Below, one piece after another: positions 62,493-64,000 of a stretch of 64,000 bases of DNA. Each line of letters starts with the position of its first letter. The first letter of the stretch is position 1. This DNA comes from Crossiella cryophila (GTDB taxonomy: Bacteria > Actinomycetota > Actinomycetes > Mycobacteriales > Pseudonocardiaceae), in assembly GCF_014204915.1 (NCBI RefSeq), contig NZ_JACHMH010000001.1:2170001-2234000 (forward strand), read 5' to 3'. A program made the translations under genes and the position numbers. The notes below the pieces were generated by a model, which worked only from the letters and a program-made list of their open reading frames with translations, did not search any database and was not told the DNA's origin.

Positions 62493-62921
62493 ATGCGCAC
62501 TGCCCGACAGACCTTCGAGCACGGGCTGGAACTGTTGCTGGCCAAGGACATGGCCGCCTTCGTCCAGCTGTGGGCGCCGGCCGGGATCATGGAGTTCCCG
62601 TTCGCCGCGCCGGGCGCGCCGCGGCGGATCGAGGGCCGGGACGCGGTCTGGGAGTACCTGCGGGACTACCCGGAGATCCTGGACATCCGGGAGTTCCCGA
62701 GCGTCCTGGTGCACGAGACCACCGACCCGGAGGTGCTGGTGGTCGAGCTGGAGGCGGCCGGGTTCGTGGTGGCCAGCGGGGCGCCCTACCGGATCGGCTA
62801 CGTCGCGGTGCTGACCATCCGCGACGGCGAGATCCACACCTACCGCGACTACTGGAGCCCGACCGCGCTGGCCGGACTGCTCGACGGCGCGGTGACCCTG
62901 CCGGGCGGCACCCGTGGCTGA
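62493..62921 (+). CDS. SnoaL-like (NTF2 fold) protein
   Basis: This 142-residue small alpha+beta barrel of the SnoaL/NTF2 superfamily has LLLAKDMAAFVQLWAPAGIM, FPFAAPGAPRRIEGRDAV and VLTIRDGEIHTYRDYWSP. Family members are isomerases, cyclases or ligand binders. ATG 62493 follows GAGGAG; GTG 62487 is less likely. It overlaps the NmrA-like gene by eight bases and is under the TetR operator. Confidence 0.85.
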   Translation: MRTARQTFEHGLELLLAKDMAAFVQLWAPAGIMEFPFAAPGAPRRIEGRDAVWEYLRDYPEILDIREFPSVLVHETTDPEVLVVELEAAGFVVASGAPYRIGYVAVLTIRDGEIHTYRDYWSPTALAGLLDGAVTLPGGTRG

Positions 62922-63759
62922 GCCGATCCTGGTCACCGGCGCCACCGGGACCACCGGCGGCAGGCTGGTCCGGCGGCTGCTCGCGGCCGGGCACGAGGTG
63001 CGCGCGGCCAGCCGGAATCCGGGTGCCGCCAACCAGGTCCGCTTCGACTGGGCCGATCCGGGCACGCACGCCGCCGCGGTCGCCGGGGTGCGGCGGATGT
63101 ACCTGGTCGCGCCGCCGGGCGTGGCCGACCCGCTGCCGCTGGTGGCGGAGTTCCTGCGGACCGCGCTGGCCGCCGGGCTGGCGCGGGTGGTGCTGCTCAG
63201 CTCCTCCGCGGTACCCGAGGGCGCGCCCGCGCTGGGGGAACTGCACGCGCTGGTGCGCCTGCAGTGTCCTGAATGGACAGTGCTGCGGCCGTCCTGGTTC
63301 ATGCAGAACTTCCTCGGTGATCACCCGCTTGCCGTGGGGTTGCGCGAAAGGGGTGAACTGGTCAGCGCGACCGGGACCGGGCGGATCGGCTTCATCGACG
63401 CCGGGGACATCGCCGCGGTGGCCGGGCACGCGCTGCTGGCCGAGACCCCGCTGAACACCGAACTGGTGCTCACCGGGCCGGAAGCGCTCAGCTACGCCGA
63501 CGCGGCCGCGATCTGGACCGAACTCGGCGTGCCTGCCCGGCACCACGCCGTCTCGGTGACCGAACTCACCCAGCGTCACATCGCCGCTGGTTACCCGCCG
63601 GACTTCGCCGCCCTGCTGGCCGGGCTGGACGAGGACATCCGGCAGGGCGCGGAGGACCGGGTCACCGACACCGTGCGGCGGCTGACCGGACGCGAGCCCT
63701 GCGCCCTTCGCACGGTGCTGCTGGGCGCGACGGCCGGACAGGTACCGGCAAACGGGTGA
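62914..63759 (+). CDS. NmrA-like NAD(P)-binding protein
   Basis: This 281-residue atypical short-chain dehydrogenase/NmrA fold has the dinucleotide motif ILVTGATGTTGGRLVRRLLA at its start. Segments VVLLSSSAVPEG and WTVLRPSWFMQNFL follow. No catalytic YxxxK is evident, so it may be a redox sensor or reductase of the NmrA/azoreductase type (SDR-a7-like). The GTG start overlaps the SnoaL-like stop by eight bases, showing a two-gene operon under TetR control. Confidence 0.87.
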   Translation: MAEPILVTGATGTTGGRLVRRLLAAGHEVRAASRNPGAANQVRFDWADPGTHAAAVAGVRRMYLVAPPGVADPLPLVAEFLRTALAAGLARVVLLSSSAVPEGAPALGELHALVRLQCPEWTVLRPSWFMQNFLGDHPLAVGLRERGELVSATGTGRIGFIDAGDIAAVAGHALLAETPLNTELVLTGPEALSYADAAAIWTELGVPARHHAVSVTELTQRHIAAGYPPDFAALLAGLDEDIRQGAEDRVTDTVRRLTGREPCALRTVLLGATAGQVPANG

Positions 63760-63939
63760 CTCGGAGTGGCAAAAAGCTTGCGGACGGTAATAGTTGCCGG
63801 ACACGAAGTCAGTCGATCAGGAACGGACCGTAGCTAGCCGACTCCGGGCTGGCGTCGGTAGGCTTCCCTGTCGCCGTGCCTTGCACTTCCCGACGTGCAC
63901 GTGGACACCCCGACTACCGCGTACAACAGGCCAGCAACC

Positions 63940-64000
63940 ATGACACTGCCACTCCCGGAAGACCTCCCGGCGCCGCGGCGCCCGGTGTCAGCTCATCAGG
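63940..64000 (+). CDS. Possible start of a gene running off the right edge
   Basis: ATG 63940 opens a frame, MTLPLPEDLPAPRRPVSAHQ, that is still open at the window edge. No Shine-Dalgarno sequence is visible, and 20 residues allow no family call. The preceding 180 bp show no other gene. Confidence 0.3.
   Translation, partial: MTLPLPEDLPAPRRPVSAHQ

Overview
The window is very GC-rich, single-chromosome-style DNA from a filamentous actinomycete, most likely order Pseudonocardiales (Saccharothrix/Crossiella/Actinosynnema-like). The evidence is a Kgd-type 2-oxoglutarate dehydrogenase N-terminus, SSI-type protease inhibitors, DUF3558 lipoproteins, RNHCP and DUF202 proteins, many GTG/TTG starts and rare TTA codons. 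I cannot fix the genus. I saw no rRNA or tRNA gene, CRISPR array, insertion sequence or phage module.

Layout. 1-8.4 kb (minus strand): 5' part of kgd, a 22-bp repeat array, a fused two-module ABC exporter, an ABC-2 permease/ATPase pair and two unknown genes. 8.8-12.3 kb (plus): three tandem EryCIII-like glycosyltransferases. 12.2-14.1 kb (minus): two DUF202 membrane proteins, a long RNA-like hairpin and a secreted trypsin-like protease. 14.3-17.9 kb: a Tat-exported GH95-like hydrolase and two subtilisin-inhibitor-like proteins. 17.9-25.2 kb: a MocR regulator divergent from AhpD-like and PEP-mutase-like genes, an oxidoreductase, an acyl desaturase, and an OhrR/Ohr pair divergent from a flavin monooxygenase. 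25.3-27.5 kb: a three-gene operon with type VII secretion-substrate flavour. 27.6-30.0 kb: a P450 and a secreted beta-propeller. 30.4-34.2 kb: a small putative biosynthetic locus (alpha-oxoamine synthase, FemAB/GNAT-like transferase, FMN-binding protein, methyltransferase). 34.3-41.7 kb: a STAND regulator, a LAL regulator, a subtilase and an XRE-like protein.

41.8-53.7 kb contains pieces of an iron regulon. An IdeR/DmdR-like box precedes isochorismate synthase plus class II DAHP synthase, and a second lies upstream of a siderophore permease/binding-protein operon. Between them are a GH75 chitosanase, a two-component system, DUF998 and AOC-like proteins, a TetR and a secreted lipase. 53.7-61.3 kb is the most unusual part. 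Two tandem EccC (type VII secretion ATPase)-like proteins lack the membrane anchor and have no intact P-loop. They are followed by an FUSC-family membrane protein and lie divergent from an aminoglycoside-phosphotransferase-like protein that has lost its catalytic Asp. 61.3-63.8 kb holds a TetR-controlled pair (SnoaL-like and NmrA-like) with a double palindromic operator, plus a deazaflavin-dependent reductase.

Two signals are not explained by gene content. The first is a 160-nt inverted repeat at 12921-13080, whose mismatches are mostly G-U pairs on the minus-strand RNA. The second is a 13-bp palindrome of the form GTCC-N5-GGAC, scattered mostly inside genes.
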